DNA of 64,000 nt from CAVVXX01 sp052389895. GTDB taxonomy: Bacteria; Pseudomonadota; Alphaproteobacteria; Micropepsales; Micropepsaceae. The notes beneath the pieces are model-generated. The model was given only the letters and a program-made list of their open reading frames with translations, was not told the origin of the DNA and did not search any database. The position numbers and the translations under genes are program-made. The stretch lies in contig JBQTHM010000002.1 of NCBI GenBank assembly GCA_052389895.1, forward strand, positions 47,793 through 111,792, given 5' to 3'. This document shows positions 51,692-60,036 of the stretch, piece after piece (the stretch's first letter is position 1; each line of letters starts with the position of its first letter).

Positions 51692-53005
51692 GTGAACGAT
51701 ACGCTCGCAAAAGAAACGGAAACCGCCGGGCTGCCCGCGCGCAGGGCAGCGCTTGCGGTTCTTTCTTCCGTCCTGCGTAAACGCGTGCCGCTGGAGCTTG
51801 CCGTGGAAAAGACCTTCGCCGGCGCCCGCCTCGCCCGGCGCGACGCGGCTTTTGCCCGCGCGCTCGCCACGCAAACGCTGCGCCGTTTCGGCCAGATCGA
51901 TGCCCTGCTCCGCCATTTCATGGTCAAACCCGTGGCCCCGCACCGCGCGGGCGCAACGATGGAAATTCTGCTTGCCGGCGCTTGTGAGCTCACGGTGATG
52001 GGCGTGCCGCCCCATGCCGCGGTGGATGGCGCAAACAGGCTGGCGCAAACGGATTCCAAGGCGCTGCACTTCAAGCCCTTGATCAATGCCGTGCTCAGGC
52101 GCGTGGCTGCGGAAGGGGCGAAGCTGATGGCGGCGCAGGACGCGCCCCGCCTCAACACGCCCGATTGGCTGTGGACACGCTGGTGCGGCAATTACGGCGA
52201 GGCGCCGGCGCGCGCGATTGCGGCTGCCCACGCGGCTACGCCGCCGCTCGATCTCGTGTGGAAAAATGCGCCGGACGAAATCCCCGGCGCGGAAAAAATC
52301 GCGCCCAATGTGCTTCGCCTGAACGACGCGGGCCGCATCGAAGACATCGCCGGATACCGGGCGGGCGCCTGGTGGGTGCAGGACGTGGCGGCTTCAATTC
52401 CGGCACGCCTGTTTGGTGACGTGCGCGGCAGGGCCGTTTTCGATCTCTGTGCGGCTCCCGGCGGCAAGACCTTGCAGCTGGCAGCCATGGGGGCGCAAGT
52501 CACGGCCGTCGATGTTTCGAAGGAGCGCATGGCGCGCCTGCGGGAAAATCTCGCGCGCACCAAACTGAAGGCCGAACTCGCCGCGGCCGACATCCGCGAC
52601 TGGAAACCGGAAGGCCCTGCGCCTTTCGTATTGCTGGATGCGCCTTGCACCGCGACCGGCACCATCCGGCGCCATCCGGATTTGCCCTGGATCAGGTCGG
52701 CCGCCGATCTGACGGCATCGATTGGGCTGCAGGCGGAACTGCTCGAGGCGGCGGCGCGGCTGACCGCACCGGGGGGCGTTCTGGTCTATGCGGTTTGTTC
52801 GCTCGAGCCCGAGGAAGGGCTTGAGCAAATCGAATCGTTTCTTTCTCGTCATTCCGCTTTCGCGCGGCTTCCGCTTTCGTCCGGCGATGTCTTCGGCGAC
52901 CAGGCGCTTCTAACGCGCGCGGGCGATTTGCGCACGCTGCCCAGCCATTGGGCCGGCAATGGTGGTATGGACGGCTTCTTTGCCGCGCGGCTGACACGGA
53001 TATAA
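51692..53005 (+). CDS. rsmB: RsmB/Fmu-like RNA m5C methyltransferase
   Basis: 437 residues. N-terminal NusB-like RNA-binding domain (about 15-145; RRDAAFARALATQTLRR), then a Rossmann methyltransferase: FDLCAAPGGKTLQLA for SAM, DAPCTATG with the release Cys near residue 315, and VYAVCSLEPEEG with the nucleophilic Cys near 365. E. coli RsmB modifies C967 of 16S rRNA. GTG 51692 is the likely start. A block of hairpin-rich repeats follows. Confidence 0.93.
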   Translation: MNDTLAKETETAGLPARRAALAVLSSVLRKRVPLELAVEKTFAGARLARRDAAFARALATQTLRRFGQIDALLRHFMVKPVAPHRAGATMEILLAGACELTVMGVPPHAAVDGANRLAQTDSKALHFKPLINAVLRRVAAEGAKLMAAQDAPRLNTPDWLWTRWCGNYGEAPARAIAAAHAATPPLDLVWKNAPDEIPGAEKIAPNVLRLNDAGRIEDIAGYRAGAWWVQDVAASIPARLFGDVRGRAVFDLCAAPGGKTLQLAAMGAQVTAVDVSKERMARLRENLARTKLKAELAAADIRDWKPEGPAPFVLLDAPCTATGTIRRHPDLPWIRSAADLTASIGLQAELLEAAARLTAPGGVLVYAVCSLEPEEGLEQIESFLSRHSAFARLPLSSGDVFGDQALLTRAGDLRTLPSHWAGNGGMDGFFAARLTRI

Positions 53006-53015
53006 TCGAACGCCC

Positions 53016-53130
53016 CTTCCGGTCGCTTCGCGACCACCTTCCCCCACAAGGGGGGAAGGGAAAAGGAAACGAACGCCACTCTTCTCCTCCCCCCGTGTGG
53101 GGGAGGATGGCCCGTAGGGCCAGGAGGGGG
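53016..53130. repeat. REP-like block of consecutive hairpins
   Basis: Between convergent rsmB and the coiled-coil gene. Perfect palindromes: GGTCG-CTTCG-CGACC (53021-53035); CCTTCCCCC-ACAA-GGGGG(G)AAGG (53037-53059); CCTCCCCCC-GTGT-GGGGGAGG (53086-53106); GGCCC-GTA-GGGCC (53109-53121). Such C-rich/G-rich palindromes recur between genes in many Rhizobiales-like genomes. They may act as a bidirectional terminator. Confidence 0.75.
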
Positions 53131-53142
53131 TGATCGGCGGAT

Positions 53143-55185
53143 TTAGTCCAAACGGCCCAACGCGTAGGCGACGGTGAGATAAATTTTTCCCGTGTCCGAA
53201 GTGAGCAGCGTGGAGGCAAGCAGCCCGTCGGAGTCGCCGTCCTTGGCGTGGTTCAGCATCACTTCGAATTCTTTCAGATAGGCATTCGCCGCATCGCGGA
53301 ATTTGGTGTCGTCGCGGTAGAGCTGCGCAATGCGGTCGACGATCTCGGGGCCGATGGCATGCGCAAGCTTGCGCGCAAAGGCACCTCTGTCCCCTTCGAG
53401 ATAGCGCCGCCACAGGTTCGGATCGGCGCTGTCGCCGGTAATTGCGCCGAGGTCAATTGTCATATCGGCCAGCGCCGCTTCGAGCGAGGCCAGCGCCATC
53501 GCTGCGTTCGCGCGCAATCCCGTCTGCAACCTCACATCGCTGGCTTCGGCCGCTGCCAGCACGGCCGAAAGCTCGAAACTGGCCTTGGGCTGCGGCTCTT
53601 CGCGTTTCTTCCTCGGGCCCGTGATGCGTTTGGCAAGGCTGCGGAGGCCCTCCGCCTGCGGCTCCTCGCGCGGAGCAGGCTCCACATTAGGCAGCGCCGC
53701 GCGCGCGCTTGGCCCCCCATGCAGAGTCGCAAGTGTGCGGGAGGCCATCTCAAGCAACTGCTCGGCTTCCAGCCGCATGGCCTCGCGCAGGCGCCCGGCT
53801 TCGTGCGCCGCGACATTGGGAAGGGACATGATGTGCTGCTCGGCCTCGCCGGCCGCCTTGGAAAGCGCCGCGCGCGCTTTTTCCGCCTCTTCGGCGACGG
53901 TTGCCGCCGCATGCAGAAGCCGGTCGCATTCTCCCATGGCCTCGCCCACGAAGTCCTTGGCGCGGCGCTTGGCGTCAGCTGTGCTTTCGGCAATGAGCGC
54001 TTGCGCGCTGGCGCTTGCCTCGCGAAGCGCATCCGTAAGCCGGGATACCGAAGTGACCGCGGTGTCGGCGCTTTCCTTCAGCCGCTCCGCTTCGCGGCTA
54101 TAGCTTTGCGCCAGCTGCATGGTGCGCGGGGCGGCATTGGCCATGGCCATGTCCACGCGCCTGAGGCCCTGTTCGGTCATTTCCTCCAGCCGTTGCGCTT
54201 CGCTTGCCAGCATTTGCGTGGCGTGCTCGATGGCGCTGCGCCGGTTCTCCATCGCTGTTTCGAAAGCGGACGCGTCGTCCTTCAGCTTGGTGAGAAGCTC
54301 GTTCATCGCAATGCGCTGGCGTTCCTGGCGCGCCAGTACGAATTCCGCGCGTGCAACGGCGCCATCGGCGGCTGCCTCGATGCGCTTGGCCTGGCGGTCG
54401 AGCTCGACCGCTGCTGCCTGCGGCGCGGTCGCCGCCGTCTCGGCGGATTCGCGAAATTGCGCGCTCTGCACGTCAAGCGTCTGCCCGGCGGCGCGCAGCT
54501 CGCCCGACGTTGCTTCGATCATGGCCTTAAGCTGCGCCACGCGGCCCGCAAATGTTTCCGCGGCCCGGTTGACCCCTTCTTCCAGCACGGCCGCCAGGTC
54601 CTCGATGTGTTCGCGTTCCTCGCGCAGGCGCGTGGCGATCACGTCCGCCTTCACGCCCGCTCGCGCGCTTGCCTCTTCCAGCTGCGCAACGCGTTCCTCG
54701 AGTGCGGTCTCCAGCGCGCGCATGCGCGTGAACGCGCCGTCCAATCCGGAATTGAGCGCATCGAGTTCGCGCCGAACCGCGCGGCCCACGCGCTGCGTGC
54801 CGTGCACGGCGGTGTCGTCCACCGCAATTAGCCCTTCGGCGGCGGCCGCAACTTTCTCGGCCGCACGCGCCATCCTCTGCGCGCGCGTGAGCGCAACAGC
54901 CGTGCCGACAAACAGGAATGGCGGCATCAAAGCCGCCACGGCAACGAACGCGAGCAAATGCGGTCCCAGCGCGAGCATCCCTTGCGGACCGAAATATCCC
55001 CACAGATAGGCGCCAGCGGCTCCGATCCAGAATGCAGACAGCGTCAGCGCGAAAACGAGGGCGCCGCTCACGCCGCGTTCGCGTGTCTCGTGATCCTTTT
55101 TCTGTTCCGTGGTCTGGCGGGAGTCGCCAATGGTTTGCGTTGGCAGTGAAACGGGCTTGGCCCGCTCGGTTCCGGGGTTGGGCAT
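53143..55185 (-). CDS. large membrane-anchored coiled-coil protein, hypothetical
   Basis: 680 residues. Two N-terminal membrane helices (about 40-60 and 72-95) lead into a very long Ala/Glu/Arg-rich coiled coil (about 100-480). A Pro/Arg-rich linker follows, then a compact C-terminal domain (about 540-680; FELSAVLAAAEASDV, DPNLWRRYLEGDRGAFARKL, TGKIYLTVAYALGRLD). The layout recalls polarity or division scaffolds such as Caulobacter TipN, but I see no motif that proves it. Divergent from an Hpt gene. Confidence 0.75.
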   Translation of the reverse strand: MPNPGTERAKPVSLPTQTIGDSRQTTEQKKDHETRERGVSGALVFALTLSAFWIGAAGAYLWGYFGPQGMLALGPHLLAFVAVAALMPPFLFVGTAVALTRAQRMARAAEKVAAAAEGLIAVDDTAVHGTQRVGRAVRRELDALNSGLDGAFTRMRALETALEERVAQLEEASARAGVKADVIATRLREEREHIEDLAAVLEEGVNRAAETFAGRVAQLKAMIEATSGELRAAGQTLDVQSAQFRESAETAATAPQAAAVELDRQAKRIEAAADGAVARAEFVLARQERQRIAMNELLTKLKDDASAFETAMENRRSAIEHATQMLASEAQRLEEMTEQGLRRVDMAMANAAPRTMQLAQSYSREAERLKESADTAVTSVSRLTDALREASASAQALIAESTADAKRRAKDFVGEAMGECDRLLHAAATVAEEAEKARAALSKAAGEAEQHIMSLPNVAAHEAGRLREAMRLEAEQLLEMASRTLATLHGGPSARAALPNVEPAPREEPQAEGLRSLAKRITGPRKKREEPQPKASFELSAVLAAAEASDVRLQTGLRANAAMALASLEAALADMTIDLGAITGDSADPNLWRRYLEGDRGAFARKLAHAIGPEIVDRIAQLYRDDTKFRDAANAYLKEFEVMLNHAKDGDSDGLLASTLLTSDTGKIYLTVAYALGRLD

Positions 55186-55206
55186 TTGCTATTCCGCGTA
55201 ACGGTG

Positions 55207-55230
55207 GCGCGGCCCTCGAGGAGGCCGCGC
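55207..55230. other. perfect hairpin upstream of the coiled-coil gene
   Basis: GCGCGGCC and GGCCGCGC form an 8-bp stem with an 8-nt loop, 22 bases upstream of ATG 55185 on the minus strand, so in its probable 5' leader. Role unknown. The rest of the 186-bp gap shows no obvious promoter. Confidence 0.55.
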
Positions 55231-55371
55231 GCCAATTCGGCTGCGCATTGAACCCGGAAAAGGCACGCCGAATCAAGCCGGAAGCGCGGGAACGGTGCCA
55301 TCCGACTCTGTCAAGCCCCCTGTTCTGAATTGTTAACCGCCCTTTGAGGGGGCCGTGTCAGAATCGGCGCC

Positions 55372-55719
55372 ATGCATGTGGCCCACCAGCCCGTCGATCT
55401 TCACCACCTCGACCGTTACACCGGGGGAAGCCGCGCGCTGAACGAGGAAATCCTCCGTCTCTTCGCCAACCAATGTCACGAGACTCTGGCCCGGCTGGAG
55501 GCGCTTGCGCACTCGGCCGATGCCAAAAGCTGGCGGGAAGCGGCCCACACGCTGAAGGGCGCGGCGCGCGGCGTGGGCGCATTCGAGCTTGCCAAGGCTG
55601 CTGCCGAGGCCGAAGGCGCCGATCCCGCAAATGGGCCCACGACAAGAGCCGCGTTGCGGCGCCTGCAGCGTCACAGCCAGGCAGTGCAGAATTTCATCGA
55701 AAAGTTTCTCCGCAGCTAG
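55372..55719 (+). CDS. Hpt (histidine phosphotransfer) domain protein
   Basis: 115 residues, a single four-helix Hpt domain. The phosphate-accepting His lies in AAHTLKGAARGVGAFEL near residue 59, with the conserved Lys-Gly two to three residues later. Stand-alone Hpt proteins shuttle phosphate between hybrid kinases and receivers. No kinase is adjacent; the hybrid kinase at 40.2 kb is the only candidate partner in view. Confidence 0.88.
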   Translation: MHVAHQPVDLHHLDRYTGGSRALNEEILRLFANQCHETLARLEALAHSADAKSWREAAHTLKGAARGVGAFELAKAAAEAEGADPANGPTTRAALRRLQRHSQAVQNFIEKFLRS

Positions 55720-55794
55720 CCATTGGCCTTTCTGCCTCTTCTTCCCATATAAGCCTTCGTCATTCTGCTTCTGCCAATGGCGTAGTATGGGCCA

Positions 55795-56841
55795 ATGACG
55801 ACGCCTGCACATTCCTCCGCTGTTCTCGAAACCGATGCCGTCATCGTCGGAGCGGGGCCGGTCGGACTCTTTGCTGTGTTCGAACTCGGCCTGCTCGATC
55901 TCAAATGCCATGTGATCGATATTCTGGATCGCCCAGGCGGCCAGTGCACCGAGCTCTATCCCGGCAAGCCCATCTATGACATTCCGGGAATTCCGGTGAT
56001 CACCGGGCAGGAGCTGACCGAACGGCTGCTCACGCAGCTCAAACCGTTTCTGCCGGCATTCCATTTTGGCCAGGCTGCGAACGCGCTGACCAAGCGCGAG
56101 GACGGCCGCTGGCAAATATCGACGAACTCGGGAACGACGATTGCGGCGCCCGTGATTGTGATTGCGGCAGGTGCAGGCACATTCGTCGCCAAGCGCCCGC
56201 ACGTCGATAAGGTAGCGCAATATGAAGGCAAGTCCGTCTTCTATGCTGTGCGCGACCGCGAATTCTTTCGCGGAAGGAACATCTTGATTGCAGGTGGAGG
56301 CGATTCGGCCCTCGACTGGACGCTCAATCTGGCGCCCATCGCTGGGTCACTCACGCTGGTGCATCACCGCGACGGATTTCGCGCCAATCCGCACAGCGTG
56401 AAGCGCATGCGCGGGTTAGTGGCTAAGGGAAAAATCGCTTTCGAGATCGCGCAGGTTACCAGGCTGCATGGGAAAAACGGCGAACTCGCAGCTGTCACGC
56501 TAAGCGCGCCGGGCAAGTCCGATTGGCGGCATGCATGCGATATCTTCCTGCCGTTCTTTGGCTTGACCATCAAGCTCGGCCCCATTGCCGAATTCGGACT
56601 CAATCTGCACGAAAATCAGATCCCGGTGGACACGGCCAAATTCGAAAGCGCGACGCCTGGCATTTTCGCGATTGGTGATATCAACCATTATCCGGGCAAG
56701 CTAAAGCTCATTCTTTGCGGCTTTCACGAGGCCGCACTGATGGCCCAGGCGGCCTTTCACATTTGCCGGCCGGGCGAAAAGCTCCGCTTCCAGTACACGA
56801 CCACCTCCACCAGCCTGCACAGGAAGCTCGGCGTGGCATGA
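55795..56841 (+). CDS. ferredoxin--NADP+ reductase, thioredoxin-reductase-like type
   Basis: 348 residues. FAD-binding VIVGAGPVGLFAVFELG at 13-29, CTELYPGKPIYDIPGIP, and NAD(P)-binding ILIAGGGDSALDW near 163. No CxxC of true thioredoxin reductases. Class of FNR found in Bacillus YumC and alphaproteobacteria. Followed by a ferredoxin gene with 4-bp overlap, so it probably reduces that ferredoxin. Confidence 0.93.
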   Translation: MTTPAHSSAVLETDAVIVGAGPVGLFAVFELGLLDLKCHVIDILDRPGGQCTELYPGKPIYDIPGIPVITGQELTERLLTQLKPFLPAFHFGQAANALTKREDGRWQISTNSGTTIAAPVIVIAAGAGTFVAKRPHVDKVAQYEGKSVFYAVRDREFFRGRNILIAGGGDSALDWTLNLAPIAGSLTLVHHRDGFRANPHSVKRMRGLVAKGKIAFEIAQVTRLHGKNGELAAVTLSAPGKSDWRHACDIFLPFFGLTIKLGPIAEFGLNLHENQIPVDTAKFESATPGIFAIGDINHYPGKLKLILCGFHEAALMAQAAFHICRPGEKLRFQYTTTSTSLHRKLGVA

Positions 56842-57146
56842 AGATCATTGCGGTTGACCGCGACGGGCGCCAGCACATTATCGAGGGGCGCGAGGGTTGG
56901 ACGGTGATGGAAGCGCTGCGCGATGCAGGGCTTCCCATCACCGCCGAATGCGGCGGCGCCTGCGCCTGCGCCACCTGTCACATCTATGTGGACGAAGCTT
57001 GGCTCGCGCGCCTTGCGCCGCGCAAGCCCGAGGAAATCGACATGCTCGACATGGGCGTGGCGGTGAAGCCCAACTCCCGCCTCTCCTGCCAGATCATCTG
57101 CGCCCCGGAGACAGACGGGATCAGGGTGACTCTGGCGCCGGAATAG
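56838..57146 (+). CDS. [2Fe-2S] ferredoxin, adrenodoxin type
   Basis: 102 residues. Ligand pattern C-x5-C-x2-C (CGGACACATC) near residue 38 and the distal Cys in SRLSCQIIC. One extra Cys lies inside the first loop. Adrenodoxin-type ferredoxins feed P450s, Fe-S assembly or oxygenases. It overlaps the reductase by 4 bases and is closed by a terminator. It could serve the Rieske oxygenase at 30.7 kb (inference). Confidence 0.93.
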   Translation: MKIIAVDRDGRQHIIEGREGWTVMEALRDAGLPITAECGGACACATCHIYVDEAWLARLAPRKPEEIDMLDMGVAVKPNSRLSCQIICAPETDGIRVTLAPE

Positions 57147-57200
57147 CATCGGCGCGGCTCAGTCATCGCGTGGCCACGAAAAAGGCAGATAAGGCGCGCT

Positions 57201-57227
57201 AAGGCCGTAGCGCTCTTGGCCTTTTTT
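57201..57227 (+). terminator. intrinsic terminator after ferredoxin
   Basis: AAGGCC (57201-57206) pairs with GGCCTT (57218-57223) and a run of six T follows (57222-57227). A competing stem with the nested GCGCT/AGCGC pairing is possible. It lies 54 bases after the ferredoxin stop. Confidence 0.8.
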
Positions 57228-57306
57228 GTTGCCAAAGCTATAAGTCGTGGGCGTTGGTTTGGCTTTCGCAAGAAGGAGTTGCGGTCTTCAGTACTGGGGT
57301 GTCGCC

Positions 57307-57864
57307 GTGCTAGCCGAGCGTGTTCCCGACCACTGCCCGGCCCTTGTGCTCAACGCGGATTTCCGCCCGCTGAGCTACTTCCCCTTGTCGCTGTGGTCCT
57401 GGCAGGATGCGATCAAGGCTGTCTTCCTCGAGCGCGTGAATATCGTGGCCGAGTACGAGCGGACGGTGCGTTCGGTCAGCCTGGAAATGAAGATTCCATC
57501 GGTCGTCTCGCTGAAGACCTACGTGAAGCCCGCACGCAATCCGGCGTTCACGCGGTTCAACGTGTTTCTGCGCGACCGTTTCCAGTGCCAGTATTGCGGC
57601 GCGCGTGAGGACCTGACCTTCGACCATGTGGTGCCGCGTTCCAAGGGCGGGCGCACGACCTGGGACAATGTGGTGACGGCGTGCGCAGCCTGTAACCTGC
57701 TCAAGGGAGGAAGGCTTGCGCACCGCAACGGCATGCATCCCATGAGTCCGCCGCACAAGCCGACAGTTGCCGAGCTGCAGAACAACGGGCGCATGTTTCC
57801 GCCCAACTACCTGCACCACTCCTGGGCGGACTATCTCTACTGGGACAGCGAACTCGAGCCGTGA
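57307..57864 (+). CDS. HNH endonuclease domain protein
   Basis: 185 residues. Start region ALVLNADFRPLSYFPLSLWS then HNH domain: CQYCGAREDLTFDHVVPRSKGG, WDNVVTACAACNLLKG, with two CxxC zinc knuckles. Ubiquitous in alphaproteobacteria as a single-copy gene, function unknown; not obviously phage-linked. GTG 57307 is chosen (GGGGTG upstream); GTG 57247 would add 20 unconserved residues. Confidence 0.9.
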   Translation: MLAERVPDHCPALVLNADFRPLSYFPLSLWSWQDAIKAVFLERVNIVAEYERTVRSVSLEMKIPSVVSLKTYVKPARNPAFTRFNVFLRDRFQCQYCGAREDLTFDHVVPRSKGGRTTWDNVVTACAACNLLKGGRLAHRNGMHPMSPPHKPTVAELQNNGRMFPPNYLHHSWADYLYWDSELEP

Positions 57865-57872
57865 TCGGAATG

Positions 57873-57916
57873 CAGAACTCGGAAATGGAATTCTGAATGT
57901 ACGTTTCCGATTTCTG
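57873..57916. terminator. inverted repeat between convergent HNH and coq7 genes
   Basis: CAGAACTCGGAAA (57873-57885) and TTTCCGATTTCTG (57904-57916) form a 13-bp stem with one mismatch over an 18-nt loop, followed by T-rich sequence. A bidirectional terminator is the simplest reading; the loop also repeats GAATTCTG, which occurs again just downstream. Confidence 0.6.
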
Positions 57917-57940
57917 AATTCTGTTTTCTGCTTTCCGGTC

Positions 57941-58510
57941 TCAGATCTTTTCCGAAAGCCTAATCGCCACGCGGCAGCCGAGCTTTATCGCGCGTGAGAG
58001 AACTCCATAGGCGGGCGCTTCTTCCGCGCCGCGGGCAAGCGCTTCGTCGCGGTGGGCGAGCTCCTCTTCGCGGCACTTTTCAATCGTCTTTCTGAGCCCT
58101 GGGTCGCGCGTGCCCAGCCTTTGCGCCTGATCGGCATAATGGGCGTCGATGGCTTCCTCGACCGCAGCCGTGCAGGCCATCGCCGCCTTTTCGCCCATGA
58201 GCGCCGTCGCGGCGCCAAGCGCGAATCCAGCCGCATGCCAGACGGGGACGAGCGCGGTGGGGCGTACGCCGCGCTCGTTGATCAGGCGCTCGAACTTCTC
58301 CAGATGCGCGCGCTCTTCTGCCGCCATGTGGCGGATGGCCGCCACGGCGCTGGCTCGCCTGGCGCGCCGTTCGAGCACGGCGAGCTGGCCTTCGTAGATG
58401 CGCATGGCCCCATATTCGCCTGCGTGGTCCACCCGGATCATTTCCAGGATGTCGGAATCGCCGCGGGCGCCGGGATGGCGCGGCCGCTTGCGTCGTGCAC
58501 GTTTGCTCAT
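57941..58510 (-). CDS. coq7: demethoxyubiquinone hydroxylase COQ7
   Basis: 189 residues. Di-iron monooxygenase of ubiquinone synthesis. Ligand motifs: ILEMIRVDHAGEYGAMRIYEG (E...H), HMAAEERAHLEKF (ExxH) and CREEELAHRDEAL (ExxH). It replaces UbiF in alphaproteobacteria and mitochondria. Overlaps dsbB by 4 bases. Confidence 0.95.
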   Translation of the reverse strand: MSKRARRKRPRHPGARGDSDILEMIRVDHAGEYGAMRIYEGQLAVLERRARRASAVAAIRHMAAEERAHLEKFERLINERGVRPTALVPVWHAAGFALGAATALMGEKAAMACTAAVEEAIDAHYADQAQRLGTRDPGLRKTIEKCREEELAHRDEALARGAEEAPAYGVLSRAIKLGCRVAIRLSEKI

Positions 58511-59007
58511 GCGGACTTCTTTTTCCTCATCAGCAGGTTCAATCCCAGGGCTGCCGCCGCAAAGGAAAAAATCGTGTTGTAGCCCGCGAGCGAAAGGCCG
58601 AAGAGCCGCCAGGGCGCTTCATCGCAGGCCGCAACCGGAATAGGCGCGAAGTCCATGGCGGCGCCGGGCGTGAAGCCCGCATTCGTGCAGGCCGCGGGGC
58701 CTTGCCACCAGTCCCATTCAATGCCGGCGTGATAGACGCCGAGCGCACCCGAAAGCGCCAGCAGCAAGATGGCGACGCCGGCAATGATCCGCCCCGCGCT
58801 GACGGGAAGAATGCGCCGGGAAAGAAGCGCGGCCCCGCCAAGTCCAAACACCGCCGCGGCGATATGCGGCCAGCGCTGCCAGTGGCAAATCTCGCAGGGC
58901 GGATAGCCGCCCGCGTACTGGAAGAGGAGCGCCCCGGCGAGCAGCAGGGCCGCCGCACCCCCCGTAACCAGGGCCGCCGCCACATCAGTCCGTATACGAA
59001 TCATCAT
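58507..59007 (-). CDS. dsbB: disulfide bond formation protein DsbB
   Basis: 166 residues and four membrane helices. Quinone-linked oxidase of DsbA. First redox pair CEIC (YPPCEICHWQRWP) and a second pair from CTNAG and AACDEAPWRLFG, as in DsbB. First gene of dsbB-coq7, both tied to quinone chemistry. GGAAAGG lies upstream of ATG 59007. Confidence 0.92.
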   Translation of the reverse strand: MMIRIRTDVAAALVTGGAAALLLAGALLFQYAGGYPPCEICHWQRWPHIAAAVFGLGGAALLSRRILPVSAGRIIAGVAILLLALSGALGVYHAGIEWDWWQGPAACTNAGFTPGAAMDFAPIPVAACDEAPWRLFGLSLAGYNTIFSFAAAALGLNLLMRKKKSA

Positions 59008-59274
59008 CCGCGCAAGCCTTTCCCGGGGCCACCCGCCGGTCCCGCCCGCGCCCGGCCCGCCCGGCAGACTGGGTTCTTTTGGGCTGCCTGCGGCCTTCCA
59101 AAATGTCGCACCGGCCCTTCTGGCCTCCCTGGAAAGAAGGGGCTTTATGGCCCCCCGGGCCCACGCTTAAATCCGCCCGGCTGGTGCCCCCGCGCAAGGG
59201 GCGTCGGCCTTCAAGGCAAGTCAACGTAAATGCCCGTGCCGCGTTTTTAGCACGCCCGGCCGCGCAGTAGGGGA
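59008..59274. other. C/G-homopolymer-rich gap, no recognisable gene
   Basis: 267 bases between divergent dsbB and the YgjP-like gene, rich in C runs and G runs (for example GGGGCC, CCCCCCGGGCCC). The frames open here give Gly/Arg/Pro-rich proteins unlike any family I know. No promoter or structured RNA could be assigned. Confidence 0.5.
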
Positions 59275-60036
59275 ATGACGTCCGTGACGAGAAAGGGGAA
59301 ACAACGGAACAGGCGCGTGAAGCGCGCGCTCTTGCGCATACGCGGCAAGCGCGTGGTGATCACCCTGAAAACCAATCCGCGGGCCAGGCGTTACATTGTA
59401 AAGGTCAATCCGTCGACCGGCGAAGTTTCGGTTGTGGCGCCCGATTCGCGTTCGCTCGACCGCGCTCTCGAATTCGCCCGGCACGAACGCGACTGGATTG
59501 CGCACAGGCTCGCCCATATCCCTCGCCGCGTTCCACTCGAATTTGGCAAGCACGTGCTCTATCGCGGCCGCCGCCACGAAGTCCGTTACGGCGGGCGCAA
59601 TCGCGAGCCAGTGTGGATGCAGGCAACACGCAGGCAGCGCTATATCTATGTCTCGAAGCGCGGGCCTGAAGGCGAAAAAATTCTGCGCGAATGGCTTAAG
59701 CGCGAAGCGCGCCGGCAAATCAGGAAACGCGTGGCGGTGTATGCGGACATGCTCAAAGTGCGGCCGCGGCGCATCACCATCCGCGACACCACCAGCCGCT
59801 GGGGCTCGTGCTCGTCCACACGCCGCCTGTCGTTTTCTTGGCGGCTCATCCTCGCGCCCCCCCGCGTGTTCAGCTATGTGATCGCGCATGAGGTGGCGCA
59901 TCTGCGCGCGCTTTCGCACAGCAAGCGTTTTTGGGAAATCGTGTACGAACTTGTCGGCAACTCGCAGAACTCGCAGCGCTGGCTCAATGAAAAGGGCGCA
60001 CTCCTGCACCGCTACGCCCCCCGTGTGCCGCGCTGA
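59275..60036 (+). CDS. YgjP-like M48-type metallopeptidase (DUF45)
   Basis: 253 residues. The C-terminal half carries TTSRWGSCSSTRRLSFSWRL, the zinc motif YVIAHEVAHLRALSHSKRFW (HExxH plus a third His) and ends soon after, typical of the YgjP/SprT-related DUF45 family. The N-terminal half is basic and beta-rich. Substrate unknown. AGGGGA directly precedes the ATG. The stop abuts the PBP stop with no spacer. Confidence 0.9.
   Translation: MTSVTRKGKQRNRRVKRALLRIRGKRVVITLKTNPRARRYIVKVNPSTGEVSVVAPDSRSLDRALEFARHERDWIAHRLAHIPRRVPLEFGKHVLYRGRRHEVRYGGRNREPVWMQATRRQRYIYVSKRGPEGEKILREWLKREARRQIRKRVAVYADMLKVRPRRITIRDTTSRWGSCSSTRRLSFSWRLILAPPRVFSYVIAHEVAHLRALSHSKRFWEIVYELVGNSQNSQRWLNEKGALLHRYAPRVPR

Noticed and set aside
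53248..54831. 527-codon open frame on the plus strand
   Set aside because: Antisense to the coiled-coil gene; composition is typical of a shadow frame and it has no domain I recognise.
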